Position numbers and translations under genes: made by a program | Source of the DNA: Otis tarda | Taxonomy: Eukaryota > Chordata > Aves > Otidiformes > Otididae | Length of the DNA stretch: 64,000 bases | Reading direction: 5' to 3' | Assembly (NCBI GenBank): GCA_026413225.1 | Contig: CM048553.1 | Location: forward strand, 100,662,190-100,726,189 | Shown here: positions 51,087 through 63,324 of the stretch, one piece after another | How the letters are laid out: each line of letters starts with the position of its first letter | Position numbering within the stretch: the first letter of the stretch is position 1 | The notes under the pieces: generated by a model | Database searches by the model: none | Seen by the model: the letters and a program-made list of their open reading frames with translations, nothing else | Told to the model about the DNA's origin: nothing

Positions 51087-54000
51087 CTTGGCTTGCATGG
51101 AAGGAGGAAGATACAGGATGGAGAGAGGTAAGATGAAGGTGTGGATTTTCTATATGGATGTGTTTTCTGGTTAGTGGGAGATTTGAGAATTAGAGAGGTT
51201 TCTAGCAGAAACCTTGCCACCAGGAACTGGAAAGACGATGTACTTGATCAGCTGGCAGAGGACAAACTGACCAGAAGTGCTCTCCAGAGCACTCGCCTGA
51301 CTCTGGAGAATGTCTCTTGTTACACCAAACTGTCTGGGAGCATACAGGGATAAGTACCTAATAGCCCTGCACCATGGCAAGACACCAGGGACATGCTTCA
51401 TGCAAGGCGACACAGTCTAGATAAAAGGAGATGGGGCATGTAGATCTTACCTAGGCCTCCCATGATCTTCCAGAGCATTTTGGGCTCACCTAATGGTATA
51501 TAATAAAGACAACTTAGAAATGAGAAAAGAAGTGGAGACCTCAGGAAATCTGAGGGTAAGGAAGGACATGGCTAGCCAGGGTTAGGCTGCAGTGTGCTAG
51601 AAGAGCAGCAAGGGGGTTGTATACTCAAGGGGAACAAAGGAGGCACATGATTTTGACAAGCCTAATTTTTCTTTTACTGAGGCCCAGAGCTGCAGATTCA
51701 GAGGGATTTCACCTGCATTGTCCCCTTGTCATGGTCTGCTCAGACTATGTGGGATTCCAACTACTTTGAGGGTCTGGAAACATAAAACACTTTTGTACTT
51801 GCCATTGCTCCAAATGCAGAACAGCAGTATAACAAGATATAAAGATATGTTGGCGTGCACCTACTATGTGTTAGCTGTAGTTCAATTACATTTATAGCTG
51901 AAACGCTGAAATTTTCTTGATAAGACTTGCAACAAGGTTGAAAAATATGAGTGACCCTGTTGCATACGGATATACTGAGATATACATTGAGGATGCAAGT
52001 GGTCTATAGTGCTGGTTATGCCAGGACTAACCACAATTTCTTTGTGCCATATAGCTTTTTGAAACTTATTTCACATTGTCTATATTTTGGATTTTTATGT
52101 ATCTTGCATACAGGGTTTGAAACACAGGGCTGAACACATCCCAAGTGTCTTGTGGGAAACGTGGTGAAATAGTAGACACGGTTTGGCCTGGAAGAGGTAT
52201 TCTTTTTGTACTGTTTCATTATTGCCTAGTCCAACATGGATTTTCATGCACCATCATGGCTGGGGAGCAGATAAACATGTATCGATTTGCACAGTCAGTA
52301 GCTTATGTGAAGTAAGGGAAAAAGCCAGTAACTACCTCCAAACATCCTCCCCAAAACCTACTGTTTAAAAGTAGCACAAATTGCATGCATATGCAGGTCA
52401 TACAGTTCCTTTTCTTCATCAGCTTTTTTTGTCTTTCATGCCCAGCCAATTCCAAATTTCAAGTACCTACTTGTCCCTTTGATGTAAATAAAGCAAACAT
52501 TCTTCAAGGCTAATTTCTTGTTTTGTGAGAGGATAGACTATATCACATTAAAAATACAACTCCAAGAGGTTTCCCTTTCCCCTTGATCTCTGCTTTTGAC
52601 TTCACAGGAAGGAAACATTAACCGGGGCTGTCCTATGAATGAGTAAGAGAACCTAGGAGCATCTCCAAGGATTCCCGTGGTACTTCCTGGCAAATGTATT
52701 GCTTGTATAGCTGAATTAGGTCTGCTTGTGCTGCTTAGGAATTAATGTCCTCTGATACACTTTTTGTTATTTTGCTGTTGCCAAACTCAAAAAGTCAGGA
52801 AGCCTACAAAAATAATGTATGTTTTGGGTATTACCATGGCTACCAACCAAAAGATACTAGAGAAAATAGATTGTTTACCTTAATCCCTAGTTGCATGGGA
52901 AACAAATATTATGCAGGCAATTATTACAGAACTCTTGGAAAGTGGACTTCAAGCATACAATCAAAGCAAAATTGGAGCTATTCATAAGCAAATATTTAAT
53001 GCAACTTGAGCTTTCTGATTTTTTTTTCATTTTGACTTGTGTGTTGCTTTGCTAATCTTGCTAGAAGCATGGAATTACTATTTAAGTGCCTGTCTAGGTG
53101 CTTCGCAAAATCAGGCATATTTTTCATTAGTGCAAGTTAAGATTTCTACCTTCAGTAGTACTGCAGACAGCAGTGAATCAGGGTTGTGTTACAGTAGTCC
53201 TAATGCTGGTTTTGCAGTGTAAAGTATTTAGTTTACATGCTCTGGTTTAAAAGGTAGCATTTCTGAGTGATGGAAATCTGTAGTGTACAGCCTTGGTGTA
53301 ATATCTGGGATATTGTACTCTGGGAAACGAACCAGAAGCCCTTAGTGTTGACATAACAGTTGAACACATGATCTTATATTTACAGTATAGTATCTCATTT
53401 TTAATAGAATTTATCCAGCAAACTATTCCAAAGAAGGGGATGATATCTTGCCTTTCTGAAGGCGTTTGGAGCAGGTCTGTCAGTTTAGCTTTCTGCTTCA
53501 ACTGGATTCTCACAATGAGATTTTTGCTAGGTTACCTACCTAAATGCCTTATTTCTCTATTTTCCTCCCTATTGTTAAAATGCACATCATTTCTGATCTC
53601 TTGAATGGTTATTATTCAAATATTTGATATTGTAGTTCTGGAGAGAGATTATATAGTAGCTACTTTGGTAATCCCTTTTTACTACTTTGATAGGAATTCA
53701 CAAAAGTTATGCACTTGCACAAAATCCTTAGTTGCTTTACTGTCTTCTTATTTTCTAAATGCTGGATTTATAAGCGCCACTTCTGTATGCTCTAGTCCTC
53801 CCAAAACAGAGTCCCCTCCAGGAGAATTCTCATGCCTGGGGAAATTCCAGGTTACAGATGGTAAACCTCTCCTGTGGTCCAGGGGAGGGGGAAGACAAAA
53901 AAAGTTACGAGAGTTGGAAAAGTGTAAAAATAAAGATAAGAGGGAAGACAGAACCACACTGAATACCAGGATGAGGTCCTGAGAACTCCCTGCTAAATGA

Positions 54001-54789
54001 AGCAATTCACAAAACATTTATGGTTTCTTGTAGGAACCAAGAATTTGTCAACTGTTATGAAGTAGCAAGCAGCCAGCATTAGATAGAAAATGTCCTTAGA
54101 CAAAAGTACAGATGTTAGCCAAAAAAAATCTGTGCAGAAGTTATTCCTAATGTTATATTTTCCTAATGATTTGGATGTAGACTTGCAAGTTTCTTTTTAT
54201 GTACTGGAGGAAATGAAGCTTTTGAATTTGTACCCAGAATGCTCCTTCACTGAAGTATATAAATGTTTTTCCAATTTGCAACTGTACCAAAATAATTTGA
54301 GAAACTCTCTGTGCCATTGGCAACGCTACTGGGTGAAAAACTTTATGTGCCTTGTGGAGGTGTTCTACCTGTGCAGGACCTTTCCCAGAATGTGTCATGG
54401 TCTGCAATTCGATCTCTGGGAAATAATATCTACTGAGGTTTTTGTAAACTAAAATACACATGCACTTGTTAGGCCATTTATAGAGCACCATAAGGGCCAC
54501 TTCAGCTGTCTTACAGGAGATTTTGGTGGTGAAGCTTGCAAGACAGAGCAAGATCAGCTTGTGCAAGACAACTTTCACTGGCACACATTTAACCCAAATT
54601 TTGCTGTTCTGCTACCTATGTGAAGTGATGCAGGTGAAGGAAAGAAAATGTGACAGATGCAAGCTTTAAATTTCTCTGCAGTGAAAAATTTCAGATCCCT
54701 CCTTGCACTCACATCAAAATATTGCTGATCAATCGAAGTGTGTCACTTTGGAACAATCACATCCTTTTCTTACAATTTTTCCTTTTGCT
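51087..54789. other. AT-rich noncoding sequence
   Basis: Frames of 120 codons (54090-54452, plus) and 143 codons (54153-54584, minus) overlap on opposite strands and neither shows a known domain. A 125-codon frame (53605-53982) is also unrecognised. No exon structure is evident. Confidence 0.5.
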
Positions 54790-54814
54790 ACTTTTGTATT
54801 GAAAAACACAAGCT

Positions 54815-54892
54815 TACAACACACACAAAAACCCCCCAACAAAAACAAAAATCAAACAACAAACAAAAAACCCCCCAAAACCTCAAAATGAT
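54815..54892. repeat. A/C-rich low-complexity region
   Basis: CA-rich sequence with two AAAAACCCCCC-type motifs (about 54827-54837 and 54865-54876). The minus strand thus has two G6 tracts. Simple sequence; it explains the lysine/asparagine/proline-rich open frames across it. Confidence 0.8.
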
Positions 54893-57800
54893 TCATTTGG
54901 AAGATATCCAAACAGTACATTTTTCTTCATTGCTGGAACTTTTGTCTTTGTTTTTCTCTGAAACAAAATTTTGGCAAAACCCCTTGTAAGTTTCCAAAGC
55001 ATCTTACTTTGGAGACTTTCGAACTTTCCTTTGAAAAATTACTCCATCAGAAGTGTTTCCAGGCAGTTATAATGCCAATACTCTCCATATTTTTGACTGC
55101 TCCATCTCCACACTTATCTTCAGGAAAACAGGTACACATTTTTTAAAAACTTATTAGTGTTAGTAATAATAGTGCTTACTATAATAATAACATAGGGCAA
55201 CATAATATATTCAGGGGGACGTACAGAATTTGCTTTTGTAATGGTGTAGGAATGTGTGTGTATTATTTCCATTGTTCAGCTAGAAAAAAAATGAATACTA
55301 GTTTCAAGTGACTCTTCTAAGAGCAATACAGCCCACATCAGGGCATCACAGCCTTATTCCAAATTCATACAGACTTGTGTTGTGTTCTTTACTGTGTCTA
55401 TATTTCCATGATGGAAAACAATCCTGATCTTCTTTGACAATAACAATATGAAGTAATGGAGAAAATGGAGAAAAATAGTCTTGAATCTGGTGGCATTGAG
55501 TAGATACAAGATCTTAGGTAGATGCAACGTATCTCATTAAGGTGATCTAATGTGCTAGTTAAAAAAAAAAAATCAAAATAGTTTGTAGACAGTATGTTAG
55601 ACTTACCCAAATTGGAGAAATACAAGGTTATTTTTTAAGCAACCTAAGTAAAATTGTGAAATTGAAATAGATTGACAAATACCTGTAATTAGAACTAAAA
55701 ACTTTCAGATTTTACATCTATTTAGAAAATACTTAAAAGCATTTTGAAATAAGCAAGATTTGGATGATTTACAAGCTGTACCATGAAAAACAAATTTAAA
55801 AATATACTGTAGAATTATATAATAAAGCTCCTGGCTATGTTCACCCAGAAGATCCCAAAATGTGCCTTTTAAGCTTTTCAGTATAGAGCATGTTAGTCAG
55901 CTTTTGGGGTTTTGGTTTTTTTGGCTTTTTCTTTCTTGACTATTCTTAATATGGAGAAAAAAAGGTGTGATCTGCATATTCAAGTTGACAGTGATAAAAC
56001 ATTTCTTTCTTACCTTTCATGACACTACTTAACAGAGAGGTAAAAGATGGATTTTACATTTTATGAAGTTTACTTTGTTCTGAAAAATGAAACAGGGTAA
56101 CTCTGAAATATCCTTTCTGATTTCTGGATTTTTTCTTAAGAACTCATACCTGTCTGTATGAGTCTTAGTTGAACCTCTACTACTTTTTCTACAAATACTT
56201 ATACTTGCATTAACCATATATGTTGTAGCCAAAACTACGATTATTTGAAGCTGAAAAGATAAGACAATTGTATTGTTGGTAACTGTACAGTTAAATTATT
56301 TCAATAAGATACTGCTACTTTTGCTAAAGATTTTTTTTTTAATTTCAGATCTTTTTAAGAGAGATTTTTAAAACTGTATTTGCTTTAAAGACATAACAGA
56401 GTTCATATACAGTTTTGGCTGAAGGCCAAAGTGTTTTGATTTGGAAATGAGACTTCGAGAGAGTTGTGGGGCTATTGTTTCTTGTCTCTATTCTCTTTCA
56501 GGGACAGACTTTCCAGATACTCAGCATTTCTCACCAATGCACAGAAGCCAAATACATACACTGTGTGATGCTTTTCAGCACATTGCCTTTCCTTTGTCCT
56601 AGAGGAAAGGTCGTAATGACTTTCTGGAGGTGAAAGCTGTCTGCAAAGTGGACCAACAGAAGACAATGAGAGCAGACAATGTCTGAATTATACACACACA
56701 CACACACATATATGTATTTTGTCAGCGTATTTCCACAGCAACATGTTTTGAATTTTGGTAGAAAATTTTTAGTATTTGAATTACCACTAAAGGACAACTA
56801 ATTTTCCTGGAAAATGCTTATTGGAGAAGCAGTTTTAATAAGTTCTAGTCAGGACTTAAGCCAGAGGGTTTTTTGTTACCTTCAGAAAAAGATCTTTAAA
56901 TAGTGTTCTACTTTACAGAATATTTCAGTCCAGGTCAGATTCTACAGTTTACAGTTCAGTTTTTTAATGTCCTGAGGTTCCAACCCAACTGACTCAACAT
57001 AACATGCCTAACTTCCCTATTTAGTCTGACAACTGGGTTTAATACACGTAACCAAACCCATAGGATTCTGGAAAAGCCTTCAGCATGGATGGCATCTGCA
57101 CACTGACTTTTTCCCCCCCACATTTTTTGTATCCTTTTCAAAGACTATCTTGTCCAGAAGCTGAAATATTATGAGAAAAGGTCTTTTTGTCCTGAAGACC
57201 ATTGCAGTCCTTTGGTGACTGATTCAGCCTTAAAGAAAACAAAAATGATCCGTCCTAGATTCCTGATTCTATTTTTTTTTGTTGTTGTTGTTGCCTGTAA
57301 CCAATGTTTAATTTAAAAAAAAAAACAAACTGTATCCAGATTTAATTACTACTTTCCAGTACTGTGATACATTGAAGGTATGGTTAGGGTTACAGTAATT
57401 TACAGGAGATTGGTTCATTTGTGTCTTCTTGGTCTTCTGAGGAGGGGAAGAAAGAAAAAAAATGCATAGGCTTTCCAGGGAAAATCAGGTTCAAAGAAGT
57501 CTGGTTAGAATCAGCGACTCAAACAGCAGTACACACTGCAACAGAGCAGTGGCACAACCTACAGCTGACTGAGTCATCCCCCAGAAAGATGTTTGCATGA
57601 TATACATGATTATTTTTTTTTTTAATATGAACCCTCTTTACGACATTTTGAGAATTATGAATCAGATCCGATTAATAACCTTGAATTAGCTGCCAGTTGA
57701 GACAAATCCAAAAAACAGAGCCTCAAGATTTTAATCTCAACCAGTTCGTGTAACACTATGCAATGCAGATGAAGGAATTGATCATAAAGAAACAACTGTG

Positions 57801-60572
57801 TAGTCAGGAAGGATTTTTATCCCTATTTGTCCTGCAGCTTATTTTAGAACTGAGTTTTAGTCAGTCATTAAATTGATCAATCTATTATGCTACTTTCTGT
57901 CCCAGTTGCCTGATATTAGCAGTTCTGTTTGCTCCACTTACAGCTTGTTTTTCTTTAATCACAAATGTAACTGATTGATTTAGCTGTATGTTTGTTGAAG
58001 GTTTCTAATAGTTACATACCCCATATCCAAAAGAGAGAAGTTTACAAAATTATTTTAAAATTCCATTTTGGGTTGTGTGTGTGGAGATCATGGAGATGTT
58101 TCTTATTTTCTTAATAAAAAGATTTTTAAAATACTTAAAAGTAATCTGAAACCTCTGCATACCCTTCTGAAGAGCTCTTTTCTATGCAGACAGAAATCAT
58201 ACTGTGCTTGATTTTCTCATTTCTTTTTTGGCCTAAGATTGCCTTCATACACAAGTGTCATAGTTGGAATTTTTTCTCTGCCTAAGCAGCTGAATTTACA
58301 AAATTCATCCTCTTCTTGGATGCATCCATTTTAAATGTCCAAGTGCAGTCAGATTTTGCCTGATTTTTCATCACAGCTAAGCTCCAGAGACTTTCACTTC
58401 AAATTATGGGTCCTTGTGACAAAAATCAGACAGCAGATCTTAACCTACTTTCATGAATGTGTCTGGAATTTTGGCTTAGTTTAGCCCCATTTGATGCTTT
58501 TCAGATTTCAGATGGAAACATCACAAACAATCTCATCTTAGTATCCTTAATTTATTCCCCATGAGGCTTGTCTGTGAAGGATTTTAGATGCCTTCCTTGA
58601 CCAAAAGTTCTTCAAGAATCCTAGGCAAAGCTGTGCTTGGTGCTTTACCATGGCACTGGTGCTTGCATAGCTTAAGAGTAGGATGGATGCTTTTAGTAGC
58701 AAATATGCAGATCCTGCCACTTTTTATCTCCTCTTTTATGAACAGGATGTGAAAGAAACAATGTGAAGGATCAGATTCTTAAATATTTCAGTGAAGAGAC
58801 TGATCCCAAGAAACTAGAGCTGGAAGATAAGTTCATTCCATCCTTTGTTTATAAACACCCCCCAAAATCTAAGTTCTTTTGATCCTTCATAATGATGTTC
58901 TAATATAAGATAAACGAAAATTAATGCTTTTTGATTTGAATACAAACTCAGAGTTAGATTTTTGCATGGATTCTGTGTTCTTTTAAAGTGACATTTAAAG
59001 GAAAAAAATAAGTGTAAAGTCACATGAACCCTGCAAAACAAATTTAATTGAGAAATACAGTGATACAGGAAAGCATTGATATCCCTCAGCTGAAGAAAGA
59101 ATCTCCCTTTCTGAAGATTGTGCCATCACGCGTGTACTCTGGAGATGTAAAACTGGGATGTCTTTTGCTTTTTTGTCATTTTCAGATACAGTTTGTGGTA
59201 TCACTTCCTGCCATTCTTTTGTTTGTTGCATTGCAACAGTGGACATAATAATACTGACTGAACAAACCACTGCAAGGTTTCCACGTGTAAATGTTTGTGA
59301 GTATACATTTGTAAATGATTGAGCAGATTTATACCTTGAATTAAGAAATCCTCCCTTTACATAGTAAATTCTAAAAATCTTTCTATGGATATCTACTCTG
59401 AAGGAAATATTAATGTGAATAAGACCTCATCTTGTGCAAACTTGCCCCCACCTGGTGCTTCTTTCCACCCTTCCTATGTAAAATTCCCCTTGGATTGAAA
59501 ACAGAAAAATGCAGTAGAGAAAATGATGTGGCTCTGAACCCTGGTGTAATTTACATCAGCACTTACGGTCGACAGAGTGAGACTGTTAAGAATAGAGCTA
59601 TTTGCTCTGCTTTGTTTAGACATTCCTGCTGCAGAAACATTTTTTAAATGGGAATTTTATTCCCACTGATGCTTATTTTCAATTATTTTAAAACAATACA
59701 TTAAAAAGCTTTGTAATTGAGAAAATACTAACTTGACTGAATTTTCACATTTGATTACTGACCACTGCTGAGAAGCCAAGTTTCCTCCATTTGCCGTAAG
59801 TAGATGAAAGCGTGACACCCGGGACTTTGGCTCTTTGTCCCAACAAATAGCTCACATCCATTCTGGGAGAAAATGTTCCCTTTAGTCCTCATCTAATTAC
59901 TAAATAGATTCAGTAGCCTAAAATCCTCAATCAAAGCCTAACCTTAGGCCTTCATATAATTTTTCCTTCAGTTAATATCCTGCCCAAACAAGAGCTATTT
60001 ATTAGAAAGATCTCTCTGGTTTAATCGGTTATATCAACGTTAATAAAAGTAGGGTATAGACCCTGTCCTATGCTAATTGAACATCTAGCATTCTCCTAGT
60101 GCTCTCATGGTTGCCTGTTAATATTTGTAAACAGTATATCAGTACCTTGGTTGCCACTGCATGTGCAGCTATATCAGCTATATATAGTGCCTTGGTATGG
60201 CAGAAAAAAATTACAGTCCTTCAGCATTTCTTTGCATTTAATTAGAAATTCTGTGGGAACTTCTATTGGTTTAAAATTTGAATTTAGGACATGAATGTAT
60301 GATAACCAACTTAAGGGCGTTCATGATCTTACCAATTTCTCTCTTACTCTATGGGCAGGATGGCTTATCTCAAGACTGTAAATATGCTTGTCCATTGTCA
60401 GTGTGTAGTTGTAATATCAGTTGTGTGGTCAGTTAATACATGAGATATGTTGACATTTACTACAGGAGTTTGGGATAATTCCCACAATACCGTGCAGTTA
60501 CTGCTGTCCATGTCACCACTGTAGCAAACAATGAATCACCATTTTTCTCTATTGGCAATAACTATTATGAAT
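54893..60572. other. AT-rich noncoding sequence
   Basis: No gene or named repeat recognised. A/T runs near 55561-55573, 57271-57280, 57315-57327 and 57611-57624. Open frames are 91 codons or fewer. The part around 59770-60270 is repeat-free and enhancer-like (listed under findings). Confidence 0.55.
56692..56708. repeat. (AC)n microsatellite
   Basis: Eight AC units leading into ATATATGTAT. Simple repeat. Confidence 0.9.
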
Positions 60573-60888
60573 AATCAAAGAATGATAGAATCATAGGATA
60601 GTTTGGGTTGGAAGGGACCTTTAAAGGTCATCTAGTACAACTTCCCTGCAAGCAGCAGGGACATCTCCAACCAGATCAGGTTGCTCAGAGCCCCGTCCAA
60701 CCTGGCCTTAAATGTTTCCAGAGATGGGCCACCTCTCTGGGCAACCTGTGCCAGTGTTTCACCATCTCCATTGTAAAAAAATTCTTCCTTATAGCTAGTC
60801 TAAATCTAGTTCCTTGTATCTGAAAATCATTACCCCTTGTCCTATAGCAACAAGCTCTGCTAAAAAATTTCTCCTCCATAATAAAGCT
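60573..60888 (-). mobile_element. CR1 LINE, 5'-truncated copy with end of ORF2
   Basis: Starts on the plus strand with AATGATAGAATCATAGGATA, then GTTTGGGTTGGAAGGGACCT, the antisense CR1 3' end. The minus strand encodes the C-terminal tail of the CR1 ORF2 polyprotein (endonuclease plus reverse transcriptase): FRLAIRKNFFT and VKHWHRLPREV (within 60685-60879), which are typical of that region. Shortly after PREV the reading frame shifts, and the continuation toward the 3' end is found in another frame, so the copy is broken. About 315 bp of a roughly 4.5-kb element remain. The ATG-initiated 64-codon frame here is element remnant, not a host gene. The inner boundary near 60888 is approximate. Confidence 0.92.
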
Positions 60889-63324
60889 GCTCTCCTGTTT
60901 TCCTTTATTTTCTGTATTCTTTGAAAATATTCTTTATGTGAGACCACCAGACAAGCACAGTTCCTTCTTTTTTCTCTCTATGTATCTTATGCAGGACCAA
61001 GAACCTTGTGCTTAAGTAAGGAGAGAAGTCCAGCAGGAAGATTGTATTTTAATCCAACAATCCATAAAGAAATTAAATCTCTTGGGAGAAAAAAAAAAAA
61101 CTTCAATTGTAAAGTTAAAATCCTAACAGAAGATTTAAAGCTTGAAATAATAGATTTTTATGTTAAAGCTAAGCTGAAAAATGATTGAAAGCTAGGGTGC
61201 TTAAAGCTTCTTAGGCCTCTCTGTGTCGTCTATCTTCACCTCAACAAGTATGTGAAACATGAATACTTAAGATATCTAAACTCTTATGTCTGAGAAAAAA
61301 TATTGGAATAAGAGTATCTAGAACTCCAGCTGCCAAAATCCAGTGCCCTTCATGATCAGATATCAGTCTGGAGTACAGCTTGGAAACAGCTCCAGTGATC
61401 CTGGTGGGCGAGCTTCTTACGGCCACTGAGCAAGGGAAGACATGTAAGTTACTGTTGCTTGATTCATCGACAGCCTTTCACACCACCAGTCTCTTTGGTG
61501 CAGCTGATTCACTTACAGGGCCTGGCAGGGCTGGATGTGCAGCTCTGAGCTGACTCTGTGTGCTACTCTTGGACCGATAACAGAAGACCCTCCCTTGTGG
61601 GATATGTAGTTTTCAATAATCTACTCTATCTTTTTCAAGATCTTTCTGGGATCTATCACAGAGAGCACATATACATAGCTGCCTGTCTGCTTCTGCAGAG
61701 GCAGTCAGTATTATCGCCCAGATGTCCCAGTGTCTGTGAGAAGTAAATACATGGTTGAAAAGAAGCAAGATACAACTTTTTGTGCATAAGACAAGGTGAA
61801 ATTTGCAGGGAAAGGCAATACTTAAAAGAACTCACTGTTTATTGAGGGCTTTTCCCCATTGATCATCAACATGATGCACAGACCCAAGCTTCATCTGGGA
61901 GTGCCATCAGTCATAGGTGTACAGTGGCACTGTTGTGGAAGGTCTTCTTTTTGGACTAGCAAGAAGTGTGTGTTCATTTGCCTTGAGTGATGGACTAATT
62001 TCAGTGATCTGCCTGTTAGTTGTCTCCAGTTTACAGCACTTCAGTTCATTTTGTCATGGGATGGCTATGGGATGGCACATGGAAAGTGGATCAATATGCT
62101 ACAATCTATCTTTTAGAAAAAGGAAGCCAAAGTGAAAATGTATTACACATACATTTTTTACTTTTCTTCTGATACTTCATTCTTCCAAATCAGTCTAGCA
62201 TTTGTAGCATTTGAAAGACAGGCTTGTGCCCATTGTGGTGAGGATGCTGCAGATGATAGACCTTAAGAGAAAGTATTGAAGACAGACGTAGGTTCTTCTC
62301 CATAGAAAAATCCTCACCTCCAAGGGCCAAGTAAATTTTCTTTCTCATCCCTACCTCACAGACTTTAAGATTAAAGTAAGATATTTTTGGTAGTTTTCCC
62401 ACTGTAGAAGTAGTAGAACAATTTAATTTTACAATTGACCTGAGCAAGAAACTACAAGAACAAATCAAACAATTTTTGAAAAATGAAAAGGGGTGCTTTT
62501 TTTCAGACCAAAATATTAATTTGAAACTTGATTCTGTGATGGTAATAATATGCTATAAAATGCAAGTCGAGAATCATAAAAAACCACAATTAACAATGGT
62601 GCAGACCTCAAGAAGGAGAGATACAACAATAGTAATTTTGAATAATGGCTTTAAAATGACAAAAATCAATGAACACTAATATGTGTAGTAAAAAAATCTC
62701 AACTGAATTAGCTGACAGAAAGTGAACAAACGGCAACACGCCATGGCTGTAGAAAAGCTTTCATATAAAGTAAACCAGTGAGAATACAAATGAGAAACTG
62801 CTGGCACATGTTCTGTGTAAAGAATAAGATGAAGTACCCCAAACTGCGTCAATTATTAAAACTAAAGGCTGAAACTTTGACATATGATCTAGAAATCATA
62901 AATAACACTTTCAAAGAGCAGCGTCAGACACTCTAATCTTCCAAGTTGCTTTAAATAGGAGATAAAGTTTGTAAACAAAAGCACTTTATTGAAACTTTCA
63001 CCAGATCAAAGTGTAACCTTAGACTTAATAACAAATAATAAATGCTGTTAAAGTCTAACAGTGGGGAAAGTAACGTGCTTAGATGAGCTGCCAGTAAACA
63101 TTCAGTGAGAAACAATACATACACAACTGAACTGTTATTGGAAGTGTTTAAATGAACGTTTGGATCAAAAAGTCTGTTATTACGCAATGCGACAATTCCA
63201 ATGAACTGGTTTTCCTCTCTATCTGCAGCATTAGATATTGGTCTTAAACATCAGACTGTATTTATAGCAGTGCTGAAATACACTCCTGTGTGTAAAGGCA
63301 CTCAAACCGCTACTAAGGCTAAAG
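60889..63324. other. AT-rich noncoding sequence
   Basis: No gene or repeat family recognised. An A-run of about 12 lies near 61090-61101. Open frames are 92 codons or fewer. Upstream parts of the L1-type element that begins at about 63.3 kb could lie here but are not readable by eye. Confidence 0.5.

Noticed and set aside
54153-54300. Possible coding exon suggested by open frames and AG/GT boundaries
   Set aside because: AG and GT dinucleotides are too common to define an exon without protein similarity or conservation.
54090-54584. 120-codon (plus) and 143-codon (minus) ORFs overlapping on opposite strands
   Set aside because: Neither product shows a known domain. Overlap on opposite strands in AT-rich sequence is compatible with chance; a conservation test would be decisive.
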